DNA from: Saprospiraceae bacterium
Lineage (GTDB): Bacteria; Bacteroidota; Bacteroidia; Chitinophagales; Saprospiraceae
Assembly: GCA_016787415.1 (NCBI GenBank)
Contig: JAEUUT010000228.1
Coordinates: 62,001 to 126,000, forward strand
Length of the DNA stretch: 64,000 bases
Direction: 5' to 3'
The position numbers and the translations under genes were made by a program. This document shows, in pieces, positions 55,370-62,344 of this stretch. How positions within the stretch are numbered: position 1 is the first letter of the stretch; each line of letters begins with the position of its first letter. The notes beneath the pieces were generated by a model. It did not search any database and was not told where the DNA came from. It was given only the letters and a program-made list of their open reading frames with translations.

Positions 55370-55580
55370 CCATGCCCCAAACAGGCTGCCAGGAGTCCTG
55401 TGCTTGAATGGACACGGCTCCTAACAGGGTAAGCATGGCAAATACACTTCCAGTTTTTATAAAAGCCGGAATTGAAAATGCCTGAATCTGTTGCTTTTCA
55501 GAACCGCCGGGGTTCATGGTTTGAACAGAATTTACCGATGAATAAAGAGCTTGGGCAAACGCGGTGTAGACGTTTAACAT
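55227..55580 (-). CDS. out-of-frame N-terminal segment of the giant adhesin carrying its signal peptide
   Basis: From the ATG at 55,580 this frame encodes MLNVYTAFAQALYSSVNS, a long polar N-region, then the hydrophobic core GSVFAMLTLLGAVSIQAQ with a good signal-peptidase site before DSWQPVWGMDEADQ. It continues past the nominal adhesin ATG and stops at 55,227, where the adhesin frame is already clearly coding (CSNVTSGGTIGSSQ). The two frames must therefore be joined. Removing one A from the A5 run at 55,271-55,275 (minus strand) joins ...RRK to CLTCSNV. The exact crossing point could lie anywhere from about 55,270 to 55,340. Cause not decidable here: sequencing error, inactivating mutation, or frame switching. 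Confidence 0.82.
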   Translation of the reverse strand: MLNVYTAFAQALYSSVNSVQTMNPGGSEKQQIQAFSIPAFIKTGSVFAMLTLLGAVSIQAQDSWQPVWGMDEADQSMALAYNVRKDVYSGNSISAVWHGNRRKMPDMQQCNQRGDYW

Positions 55581-55968
55581 AGTGTTTGTTTTTACTAAGT
55601 GTTTGTTTTTTGCGCAATAAGATATTGCTCCTCTGTCATGCCGTTGCACGCAGGGAAATATTGGGGAACCCGACAGTATCTCAATAATGCCGGGTCAAAA
55701 AATTATTAAAACTGGAAGCGCGAAAAAAAGAATGCGGAGATACTTCGGCAATTGCCGAGACCCGCATGGTTTAAGACAAAGAGTTAAATGGCAGTACAAG
55801 CCATTTAAAATGCACAGGCCCGAAGCCCGAGCGCCAGGAAGAAGAAATGTGAAATTAGGAGGGGAGATTAAAGATTGATTTTACAAATAATTGAAAATCA
55901 ACATAGTATACTGAATAATGGTTTTTGGTCCAATGAGTGAGACACTCGTATTCAGTAAATCTTGGGTG
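55581..55968 (-). other. ~390-nt leader of the giant adhesin transcript
   Basis: No gene is seen between the adhesin promoter and the signal-peptide ATG at 55,580. Two clear hairpins are present: CGGCAATTGCCG at 55,746-55,757 and TAAATGGC-N7-GCCATTTA at 55,785-55,807. No known riboswitch was recognised. The length is unusual for Bacteroidota, where leaders are mostly short. Confidence 0.5.
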
Positions 55969-55999
55969 CAAAAGTATGACTTGCCATCAAAAAAGCAAA
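55969..55999 (-). promoter_or_regulatory. consensus Bacteroidota promoter of the giant adhesin gene
   Basis: On the minus strand TTTG (55,999-55,996), 19 bases, then TACTTTTG (55,976-55,969) matches the Bacteroidota consensus TTTG-N19-TAnnTTTG exactly. It is the only full match seen in the gap between the adhesin and the upstream gene. Confidence 0.75.
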
Positions 56000-56055
56000 A
56001 ACACACGGTACATTTTTTCAAATATTATCCGCAAATGCCATTTTAACGACGTTCG

Positions 56056-57216
56056 TTAATTGGCAGCGGTTTTCACAACCCTGCGTGTAATAGTAGTCTC
56101 GCTGGTCTTGCATTGAACCAAATAGGTACCCGGCGCTACATTGGGAAGTTCAAACCGATAAAAGCCTGGCCCCAGGTTTTTGCGTGGTAGCAACAAGGCA
56201 GCCAGCCGACCGTTTTCGTCCACCATTTCTACAGAAAGCGTGGTTCCCTTTTTAAGTTCGATATCAAGCGTGGCTTTGCTTACATAGGGGTTCGGATATA
56301 TATGAAGGTCGAACTGGTCGTTTTTGGAGGAGCCAGTACCTGCATACAGTATCTCTTCCGTATGCTTTAATACCAAGGCTGTTGTACCGGAGGATTCGGT
56401 ATCAGGCTCTTTATCTACTACCGGCAATTTTTCCTGCATCGACCAACGGAGTGCATTAAGCAGCATTTGGGTAGATTCTCGCTCGTCGAAATAGTATTCA
56501 AAACCCAGGTATACTATATAGCCTTTACCAAGAGGTTTGTAACCCATTACAGGATAGCCCTTTACGTCGGCAAGAGAAACAAAGGCCGGGTCGGAAATAT
56601 CCAGTGGGTAAGCATAGTTCTGCATGGTGAAATCTTCGGAGGTGCCGGCCAGTACCGGATGTTCGGGGGTGGACAAGTGTACACCGGGCGATTTGCAAAA
56701 ATATCCAAAATCGATATCGAGCAGCCCAAAGTCTTGTAAAATTGTGTACTGATCGGTACCTGTAAAGATGACCATGCCTCCGCGGCGCACAAATTTGCTC
56801 AGTTCTTTACCGTACAACTTCAGGTTTTCTGTGTTGCCTCCGGCCGGATAGGATGCCACCACAGCATCGCTTGAGGCGAGTTGAGATCCAAGGTCAGACA
56901 CGCTGCCTTCCCAAAATTCGGAAACGGATGACATGGGGAAATTTTTCTGAATCATCTGCCTGGCCTTTTCCGGATACACATTGTCATACGCACTGTAATT
57001 CATCATCAGAATGCGCATGTCCAGTACGGTATCGGGTTCGGTCGTTTCCTCTTCTTCAGATACGCCGGCAAACAAACGCTCGCCGGAAAGAAAAAACCGT
57101 GCAACAGTCGTATTAACCGGGAAAGGTTGCTCACCAAACCTCGGTTCAGCAGCACGGTAGGCGCTCAGGCTGAGCATGCCGGCCACCAGTGCAAACATTG
57201 AAACAGGACGGAGCAT
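56056..57216 (-). CDS. secreted glutamine-amidotransferase-fold protein with T9SS type A sorting domain
   Basis: 386 residues from the ATG at 57,216, the only start that gives a signal peptide (MLRPVSMFALVAGMLSLSA). The longer frame to 57,321 would begin upstream of the likely transcription start. Residues ~70-270 look like a class I glutamine-amidotransferase/ThuA-type alpha-beta fold (MRILMMNYSAYD, SSDAVVASYPAGG, RRGGMVIFTGTDQ, GKGYIVYLGFEYYFD), but no catalytic Cys/His pair is evident, so it may be non-enzymatic. The C-terminus (FDLHIYPNPYVSKATLDIEL ... LVQCKTSETTITRRVVK) is a type A sorting domain. It lies upstream of the giant adhesin, same strand, but with its own gap and promoter between. 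Function unknown. Confidence 0.82.
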   Translation of the reverse strand: MLRPVSMFALVAGMLSLSAYRAAEPRFGEQPFPVNTTVARFFLSGERLFAGVSEEEETTEPDTVLDMRILMMNYSAYDNVYPEKARQMIQKNFPMSSVSEFWEGSVSDLGSQLASSDAVVASYPAGGNTENLKLYGKELSKFVRRGGMVIFTGTDQYTILQDFGLLDIDFGYFCKSPGVHLSTPEHPVLAGTSEDFTMQNYAYPLDISDPAFVSLADVKGYPVMGYKPLGKGYIVYLGFEYYFDERESTQMLLNALRWSMQEKLPVVDKEPDTESSGTTALVLKHTEEILYAGTGSSKNDQFDLHIYPNPYVSKATLDIELKKGTTLSVEMVDENGRLAALLLPRKNLGPGFYRFELPNVAPGTYLVQCKTSETTITRRVVKTAAN

Positions 57217-57326
57217 ATTGGGTATTTTTATTTTCAAAAGATGCAGGTTAGAGCTACGAATATATGGAAAGAACATTTCCCTTCGCCCCTCTAACGCGGA
57301 AAAACAAATATTCGTGCACAAGGATG

Positions 57327-57334
57327 CAAAGGTA
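57327..57334 (-). promoter_or_regulatory. -7 box TACCTTTG upstream of the amidotransferase-fold gene
   Basis: TACCTTTG fits TAnnTTTG and lies 111 bp before the ATG; no TTTG was found at the expected upstream distance. The upstream side runs into the long inverted repeat, which may have replaced it. Confidence 0.4.
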
Positions 57335-57341
57335 AGGCCAA

Positions 57342-57492
57342 TTTTGTTATCAGTTATCAGTTACTGGTTATTAGGGGTGGTAAGGAGACCGTCTGTACAT
57401 TTGCTTCGCCACACAAAAATGGGTGCCACACAAATGTACAGACGGTCTCCTTACCACCCCTAATAACCAATAACTGATAACTGATAACAAAA
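57342..57492. repeat. 151-bp inverted repeat with 62-bp arms built on 7-bp units
   Basis: Arms 57,342-57,403 and 57,431-57,492 are complementary with one mismatch; the loop is 27 bp. The outer part of each arm is itself a heptad repeat (GTTATCA, GTTATCA, GTTACTG, GTTATTA), followed by GGGGTGGTAAGGAGACC. It fills most of the 334-bp gap 57,217-57,550. Confidence 0.92.
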
Positions 57493-57494
57493 CA

Positions 57495-57518
57495 GCCCAA
57501 CGGGATAACCCGCTGGGC
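57495..57518 (-). terminator. intrinsic terminator of the YceI gene
   Basis: Minus strand GCCCAGCGGG-TTAT-CCCGTTGGGC, with one G-T pair, followed by TGTTTTG. It lies 33 bp after the stop codon and touches the long inverted repeat. Confidence 0.7.
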
Positions 57519-57550
57519 AGTCAGACGCAAAAAAAATTTCAGGTCACACC

Positions 57551-58132
57551 TTATTTCTTGGCAACCAGATTTACTTGCAGGTCAAATTCGTCATAGATGG
57601 TTTTGTCGCCCAGGCCGTCGAAGAAAGAACCGGAACCGTATTTAACGTTGTATTCCGAACGGTCAACCGTGATTTTACCGCTGGCAGTTATTGCGCCGGC
57701 AGCCTCTGCTACATTAGCAAGGAATTTCACTTCTTTGGTAGTCTCTTTAATTGTCAGGTTACCAATGATTTTGTAGTTGCCTTTGGAGTCCTGCGGGATA
57801 GCACGAGTGATCACAAATTTGGATGTAGGGTGTGCGGCAACGCCAAAAAAGTCGTCGCTTTTCAGGTGGCCTACCAGTTTCTCAGCCCATTCGCCTTCCA
57901 GGTCTGTGTCTTTGATCGAAGTCATATCAATATCAAAAGAACCGCCAGTCAGTACGCCGTTGTCGAGTGTCAGGTTGCCGTTTTTGATTTTAACGGTGCC
58001 CGTGTGTTTGCCCGTTACTTTGTAGCCCGTCCATACGATCACGCTGGAATTGGTGTCTACAGTGTAGGTTGCAGGCGCGTATGCCGACATCAGCATAACC
58101 ATCAGAACTGGAAGGAAAAAGAATTTTTTCAT
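57551..58132 (-). CDS. YceI-family periplasmic lipid/isoprenoid-binding protein
   Basis: 193 residues with signal peptide MKKFFFLPVLMVMLMSAYA, then the YceI lipocalin-like barrel: YTVDTNSSVIVWTGYKVTGK, HTGTVKIKNGNL, GGSFDIDMTSIKDTDLEGEW, LKSDDFFGVAAHPTSKFVIT, GNLTIKETTKEVKF and TVDRSEYNVKYGSG ... IYDEFDLQVNLVA. The length and strand order fit the family closely. Members bind long polyisoprenoids or other lipids in the periplasm and are often stress-induced. It stands alone, with a terminator after it and a -7 box 70 bp upstream. Confidence 0.93.
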   Translation of the reverse strand: MKKFFFLPVLMVMLMSAYAPATYTVDTNSSVIVWTGYKVTGKHTGTVKIKNGNLTLDNGVLTGGSFDIDMTSIKDTDLEGEWAEKLVGHLKSDDFFGVAAHPTSKFVITRAIPQDSKGNYKIIGNLTIKETTKEVKFLANVAEAAGAITASGKITVDRSEYNVKYGSGSFFDGLGDKTIYDEFDLQVNLVAKK

Positions 58133-58202
58133 GTGTGCTAATTTGTGTAAAACGGTGAAAGAGAGTTTGTTTCTTACTTGTGTGGAGGAAACAATTGCGG
58201 TG

Positions 58203-58210
58203 CAAAGATA
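58203..58210 (-). promoter_or_regulatory. -7 box TATCTTTG of the YceI gene
   Basis: TATCTTTG matches TAnnTTTG, with the ATG about 70 bp downstream. No TTTG at the standard spacing; a GTTG lies 22 bp upstream. Confidence 0.45.
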
Positions 58211-58331
58211 AGTGTATTCATTTCAAATGTCGCAACACTTATTTTGTTAATCACTTCACAATGAAAGTAGAGTGATGGTGTAGCATGGGAAATGTCGAGG
58301 GGGCGAAGATTGCAACAGGGGGTCTAAGAGT

Positions 58332-58701
58332 ATGTACGAAGGATTTGTTCGGCTACGCCCCTTTTAGAGGGATGGGAACACGGATTAAGCGGATAAAGCG
58401 GATTAAAACTGATTTTTAGTGGCCTTGCGGCCACCTTTTTTTGATTTTTACAGACTTGACCGCCTCCGGCGGGTGGATACGCATGGTATACACATGAAAT
58501 GATATAAGGTATCGATGTTGATTTTTGCTTGCTTTATAAAAGATTGATTCGATATACGTCCCGCCTAAGGCGGGCAAATCCGTAAAAATCAGGAAGGAGT
58601 GGCCGCAAGGCCACTAAAAATCAGTTTTAATCCGCTTTATCCGCTTAATCCGTGTTCCCATCCCTCTAAAAGGGGCGTAGCCGAACAAATCCTTCGTACA
58701 T
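58332..58701. repeat. 370-bp inverted repeat with 103-bp arms between divergent YceI and rplS genes
   Basis: Arms 58,332-58,434 and 58,599-58,701 are complementary almost throughout (ATGTACGAAGGATTTGTTCG at one end, GTGGCCTTGCGGCCAC at the inner end). Nested inner pairs also occur: GATTTTTAC against GTAAAAATC, and CCGCCTCCGGCGGG. The 164-bp loop holds no ORF. The element fills the middle of the 716-bp gap 58,133-58,848. Confidence 0.92.
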
Positions 58702-58777
58702 CCCTGGGTCTAAACACCAAATCGTCTGGCTTGTTCCATAGCCTTTCAAAACTTTTCTGCAAAAATTCCAAACATAA

Positions 58778-58810
58778 TTTGTTTTTTCGGCCTGGGTTGA
58801 GTTACCTTTG
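58778..58810 (+). promoter_or_regulatory. Bacteroidota-type promoter of rplS
   Basis: TTTG at 58,778-58,781 and TACCTTTG at 58,803-58,810, spacing 21 (two more than consensus). The start codon lies 38 bp downstream. Confidence 0.65.
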
Positions 58811-58848
58811 CGCCTCCTAATTTTGAAAGATACAAAATACTCCTGATA

Positions 58849-59220
58849 ATGAAAGAGTTGGAAGCCATACAGTTCATACATGGCCAATTGCTGCAAAAGC
58901 CACAATTTCCGGATTTTAGAACCGGCGATACCATTATCGTTACCTATAAGATTGTGGAAGGCGACAAAACCCGCGAACAAGATTACCGCGGCGATGTGAT
59001 CCAGATCAAAGGACATGGCCTGACCAAATCCTTCACCGTTCGTAAAATGTCGCATGGCGTAGGTGTGGAGCGTATTTTCTCCATCACCAACCCCAACATC
59101 GCTGGTATTTCGGTGGTGAAACGTGGTAAAGTACGCCGCGCCCGCCTGTACTACCTGCGCGGACTGGTTGGTAAAAAAGCCCGCATCAAAGAACTCAAAG
59201 TGTTCACGACAGAGAAATAA
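58849..59220 (+). CDS. rplS: 50S ribosomal protein L19
   Basis: 123 residues, the usual L19 length. The sequence contains FRTGDTIIVTYKIVEGDKTR, RGDVIQIKGHGLTKSFTVRK, GVGVERIFSITNPNI and the basic C-terminal stretch VVKRGKVRRARLYYLRGLVG with GKKARIKE. L19 sits at the 30S-50S interface of the ribosome. It is not beside trmD or rpsP here but is a single-gene unit with its own promoter and terminator. Confidence 0.97.
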   Translation: MKELEAIQFIHGQLLQKPQFPDFRTGDTIIVTYKIVEGDKTREQDYRGDVIQIKGHGLTKSFTVRKMSHGVGVERIFSITNPNIAGISVVKRGKVRRARLYYLRGLVGKKARIKELKVFTTEK

Positions 59221-59243
59221 ATTTTCTCCACGTTTATACCATG

Positions 59244-59283
59244 TCCCGAATTTTGGCCTGCGCCGGAATTCGGGATTTTTTTT
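59244..59283 (+). terminator. intrinsic terminator of rplS
   Basis: TCCCGAATT (59,244-59,252) pairs with AATTCGGGA (59,267-59,275); the loop contains GGCCTGCGCCGG and eight T follow. It starts 24 bp after the stop codon. Confidence 0.88.
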
Positions 59284-59297
59284 GTCGTAGAGCGGTT

Positions 59298-59473
59298 TCC
59301 CGCAGATTTCCGTAGAGTAATTTCCCGCAGATCGCGCAGAATACACGCAGAATTCGCAGAACGTAGCGTACACCTACTATTTTCAATAATTTTATTGTGT
59401 ACGCTACGTTCTGCGAATTCTGCGTGTATTCTGCGTAAATCTGCGGGAAACCACTCTACGGAAATCTGCGGGA
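59298..59473. repeat. 176-bp inverted repeat with ~76-bp arms between convergent rplS and desaturase genes
   Basis: Arms 59,298-59,373 and 59,397-59,473 match except for about four bases; the loop is 23 bp and AT-rich. The segment TTTCCCGCAGAT occurs twice in each arm, so the arms contain a direct duplication. It ends 20 bp from the end of the desaturase gene. Confidence 0.9.
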
Positions 59474-59492
59474 GCATCTCCGAGAAAACCGA

Positions 59493-60737
59493 CTAATCCG
59501 ATTCAGACAACACCACCGACATCACCACCGAAAACACCTGGTGAAACCCTACCACCCACACATACCACACGCCCAGGTGCATATTTGACCCAAACCAGTC
59601 GCCTTTCATACTCCAGATCATGATAAGCCCGATCAGCGACTTGGCAATTTCATAATACACCGCATACCGGCTGCGATCCATCAACTCGGTGTAGGCAAAC
59701 ACCCCGGCAAAAATGAAAGCCCCGTAGTAAAACACCCCTGGACTGCCAATTTCACCGATGTAGGCAAAAAAGTAGATCAGTAGGAAATAGTGGAAGAAAA
59801 GTTGCACCCAGGCCCACACTTTAAAAAGCGTGGTAGCCGGGGTATTGTATTTTTCAAAGTGATACACATCCGTGATTTTGTACACCGGGTATTTTTCCAC
59901 CACATCGGCCGGACGCCAGCCCGTCGGCATAAACCAGACACGCACCTTGTCGTACCAGTTGCTCGTACGCCAGGCATCCTGCGCCAGCAACCAGGCATGC
60001 TGAAAATTGATTTTAATGGGATTCCAGGTTCTTACGGGTCTCGTAACGCCATATACCGGCTCCACCTCGGGCATTTCTTCCTGAAAAGTGCCAAACATCC
60101 GATCCCAGATATTGAACACCTGCCCATAATTGCGATCCATATACTCGGCATTGATGGCGTGATGCACCCGGTGTTGTGAAGGCGTCACAATCAGGTATTC
60201 CAGCCATCCCAGTTTTCCAATCAGACGGGTATGGTACCAGTATTGCAGGAATAAATGGATGGGGCCTACCACTGCGATGACTTCTACCGGCACGCCGAAC
60301 AAAGCCGCAGGTATCAGCAATACCGTAAAATAATTGATAATGGTGGAAACCGACTGCCGGAGCGCACAGGACAGGTTGTATTCCTCGCTGCTGTGGTGGA
60401 TGATGTGCCGATTCCACAAAAAATTGATTTCATGCGACCAGCGATGCACCCAGTATCCCTGAAAATCAACCGCAATAAATGCAATCAGGTACACCGCCCA
60501 GGTAGCCTGCACATGCATCACCGCCAGGTGTTCTACCAGCCAGTTGTAACTTATAATACCAATGCTCAGGCCCAGTACGTCTTTTACCACATTCGTGATT
60601 CCGGAACTGAAACTGGATACGCTGTCCAGCGAACGAATTACATTTTTGCCTTGATACCATTCGACGGCCCACTCGATAAAAAAGAGCAGGAAAAAAATGG
60701 GGACAACCAGGTTCAGAATAGCGCCGTATGCTTCCAT
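59493..60737 (-). CDS. sterol desaturase / fatty acid hydroxylase family, alkylglycerol monooxygenase-like
   Basis: 414 residues with several membrane helices. The di-iron histidine clusters of the superfamily are complete: HRWSHE (HxxxH), NRHIIHHSSEEYN (HxxHH) and QHRVHHAIN (HxxHH). The phrases FLWNRHIIHHSSEEYNLSCA and LRQSVST fit the alkylglycerol-monooxygenase (AGMO/TMEM195) branch, and the length is close to the ~445 residues of the animal enzyme. It would hydroxylate or cleave a lipid such as an ether lipid in the inner membrane, using O2. The substrate is inferred from similarity only. It is monocistronic, and its 3' end abuts a long inverted repeat. Confidence 0.87.
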   Translation of the reverse strand: MEAYGAILNLVVPIFFLLFFIEWAVEWYQGKNVIRSLDSVSSFSSGITNVVKDVLGLSIGIISYNWLVEHLAVMHVQATWAVYLIAFIAVDFQGYWVHRWSHEINFLWNRHIIHHSSEEYNLSCALRQSVSTIINYFTVLLIPAALFGVPVEVIAVVGPIHLFLQYWYHTRLIGKLGWLEYLIVTPSQHRVHHAINAEYMDRNYGQVFNIWDRMFGTFQEEMPEVEPVYGVTRPVRTWNPIKINFQHAWLLAQDAWRTSNWYDKVRVWFMPTGWRPADVVEKYPVYKITDVYHFEKYNTPATTLFKVWAWVQLFFHYFLLIYFFAYIGEIGSPGVFYYGAFIFAGVFAYTELMDRSRYAVYYEIAKSLIGLIMIWSMKGDWFGSNMHLGVWYVWVVGFHQVFSVVMSVVLSESD

Positions 60738-60756
60738 AAAACGAAAATTTTACACG

Positions 60757-60764
60757 CAAAAATA
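60757..60764 (-). promoter_or_regulatory. possible -7 box TATTTTTG of the desaturase-family gene
   Basis: TATTTTTG fits TAnnTTTG about 20 bp before the ATG; no TTTG at the standard distance upstream. The remaining gap 60,765-60,929 shows no gene. Confidence 0.35.
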
Positions 60765-60929
60765 ACACGTCCTTCCTTTCTTTTTATGACATTTATCAAG
60801 TACGCTCTTCTTCTCCTGTAAAACACGCAGAGGGCTGTGCAGGACTCACAATATACTGAAAAACAGCACATTGCAATTTCCGCACATCCCTCTTTGTAGT
60901 TATTGACGCAACAATCTTACTCCATCAGG

Positions 60930-61643
60930 TTATTCGCAACTTTCTTTCAGGGCGCGCAGTTCATCGCGGCTGTTGACGGTCACGAGTGAACTGTCGGCGG
61001 TCATCTGCACCGTAATCGGGAACACCATATGTGGCCGCCCTTGTACACCCGGATTGGCCTGGCGCCAGTCGTGGATCAACTGGTGCAACTCCTGGCGGCT
61101 ACCTGCCGAAGCAGTGGTGCTATCAGGAAACTCGATGGTGATCGGGAACACGATTTCGAAGCAGGACAAACCCTGCTGGCAGTGGCCTGCCGGGCCATGG
61201 TGACCAAAACTACCACCACATTCAGCACGCAGCGCACGCAACTCATCCTGGTTATTCACCGTAATAACTTCACCATCTTCTGATACCACAGAAATGGGGT
61301 ACACAAAATCGAGGCGCGGACGAAAAGCGCCGCCATGACCGTGACCATGGTCGTTGCCACCGCCTGTACCGTTGGCATCGAAGTAAGCGTGCAGGGCATC
61401 CACGATTTCCTGATAGGAATTCACCGTCACCACGCTGCTGTCGGGCAAGGTAAATGAAACAGGAAACACGAGTTCGTAACAGCCGAAACGGCCCAGCCCG
61501 CCGCGCTCCTGCACAGCGTACAGTTCCTGGTCTACGGCATCCGAAGTGGTGGTAGCAATAATTTCTTCGGCTTTGTTGCAGGCAAAAAAGAAGGCGGTAA
61601 TAACAATTACAGACATCGCCAGTACTTTGAAGGATTTGGTCAT
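60930..61643 (-). CDS. lipoprotein with four internal repeats and a His/Gly-rich linker, unknown function
   Basis: 237 residues. The N-terminus MTKSFKVLAMSVIVITAFFF followed by Cys gives a lipoprotein signal with acylation at about Cys22. Four related ~45-residue units follow, each of the form FPI/FPVxVxxxDSSxVTVNS followed by an E-L-x-A-L helix: ELVFPVSFTLPDSSVVTVNS, FVYPISVVSEDGEVITVNNQ, EIVFPITIEFPDSTTASAGS and MVFPITVQMTADSSLVTVNS. A stretch NDHGHGHGGAF between units 1 and 2 could bind metal. It is divergent from the ECF sigma gene and has a mirror copy of that gene's promoter box, so it is probably controlled by that sigma factor. I do not recognise the family. Confidence 0.8.
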   Translation of the reverse strand: MTKSFKVLAMSVIVITAFFFACNKAEEIIATTTSDAVDQELYAVQERGGLGRFGCYELVFPVSFTLPDSSVVTVNSYQEIVDALHAYFDANGTGGGNDHGHGHGGAFRPRLDFVYPISVVSEDGEVITVNNQDELRALRAECGGSFGHHGPAGHCQQGLSCFEIVFPITIEFPDSTTASAGSRQELHQLIHDWRQANPGVQGRPHMVFPITVQMTADSSLVTVNSRDELRALKESCE

Positions 61644-61674
61644 AACATTAAATTTTGAAAGTGATTTTGACCGT

Positions 61675-61702
61675 TTAGGTCGCTTTTTGAGCCAGGGGTT
61701 GC
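61675..61702 (-). promoter_or_regulatory. ECF-type promoter of the lipoprotein gene
   Basis: On the minus strand GCAACC (61,702-61,697), 16 bases, then ACCTAA (61,680-61,675). The first box lies in the 14-bp sequence CATGCAACCCCTGG, which is perfectly mirrored upstream of the sigma gene. The lipoprotein ATG lies 31 bp downstream. Confidence 0.65.
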
Positions 61703-61749
61703 ATGTCGGAAAATAAATTTTTTTTTGCGTACATTTTTTTCTGCTCCAT

Positions 61750-61778
61750 GCAACCCCTGGCAGTCTGGAATAACCTAA
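61750..61778 (+). promoter_or_regulatory. ECF-type autoregulatory promoter of the sigma factor gene
   Basis: GCAACC (61,750-61,755), 17 bases, then ACCTAA (61,773-61,778), inside the right-hand copy of CATGCAACCCCTGG (61,747-61,760). The ATG at 61,806 lies 27 bp downstream. The same boxes on both divergent genes support recognition by one alternative sigma factor. Confidence 0.65.
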
Positions 61779-61805
61779 CCATTATTGAATCACCTGCTTA
61801 ACCGC

Positions 61806-62339
61806 ATGCACCAATCCGATCTTTCCGCTTGTATGCGCGGCGACCGCCTCGCTCAAAAGCAATTTTTCGAACGCTTCAAGGGGAAGATGTTCGCACTCTG
61901 CCTGCGCTATACGCACAGCCGGGAAGATGCGGAAGACGTATTGCAGGAGGGATTTGTCAAAGCCTTTCGCGACCTGCACCAATACACTGGCGACGGCCCT
62001 TTTGAAGGCTGGCTACGCAAGGTTTTTGTAAATACGGCCTTGCAGCATTTGAAAAAACAAAAAAGAAATCCGCTGACTTTCGAACTCGACCAATACGATG
62101 TAGCCGACGACAGCCCGGAGCCGTTCCTCGGCAATGAACCACCGGCCAGGAATATGATCCGGATTTTACAACAACTACCCGCCGGTTTTCGCACCATCTT
62201 CAACCTGCACGTACTGGAAGGGTATTCACACCCGGAAATTGCAGAAATACTCGGCATTTCCGTTGGCACATCCAAGTCGCAGTTGCTACGCGCGAAAGCC
62301 TGTTTCAGAAAAATGCTGGAAAGCAGTCTAACATCTTGA
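61806..62339 (+). CDS. ECF RNA polymerase sigma factor
   Basis: 177 residues from the ATG at 61,806; a TTG seven codons earlier is possible but less likely. Region 2 is clear (KQFFERFKGKMFALCLRYTH, then SREDAEDVLQEGFVKAFRDL and FEGWLRKVFVNTALQHLKK), as is region 4 (LQQLPAGFRTIFNLHVLEGY, then SHPEIAEILGISVGTSKSQL). Region 3 and N-terminal region 1 are absent, as in all ECF factors. It directs RNA polymerase to stress or envelope genes, probably including itself. The next gene starts 5 bp after the stop codon and is likely its regulator. Confidence 0.95.
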   Translation: MHQSDLSACMRGDRLAQKQFFERFKGKMFALCLRYTHSREDAEDVLQEGFVKAFRDLHQYTGDGPFEGWLRKVFVNTALQHLKKQKRNPLTFELDQYDVADDSPEPFLGNEPPARNMIRILQQLPAGFRTIFNLHVLEGYSHPEIAEILGISVGTSKSQLLRAKACFRKMLESSLTS

Positions 62340-62344
62340 TAATC

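Noticed and set aside
55581..55968. Riboswitch or small RNA in the adhesin leader
   Set aside because: Two hairpins are present but no known riboswitch core or RNA family could be recognised by eye.
58332..58701. Insertion sequence suspected from the 103-bp inverted arms
   Set aside because: The loop is only 164 bp and has no transposase frame; no target duplication was seen. Kept as an inverted repeat only.
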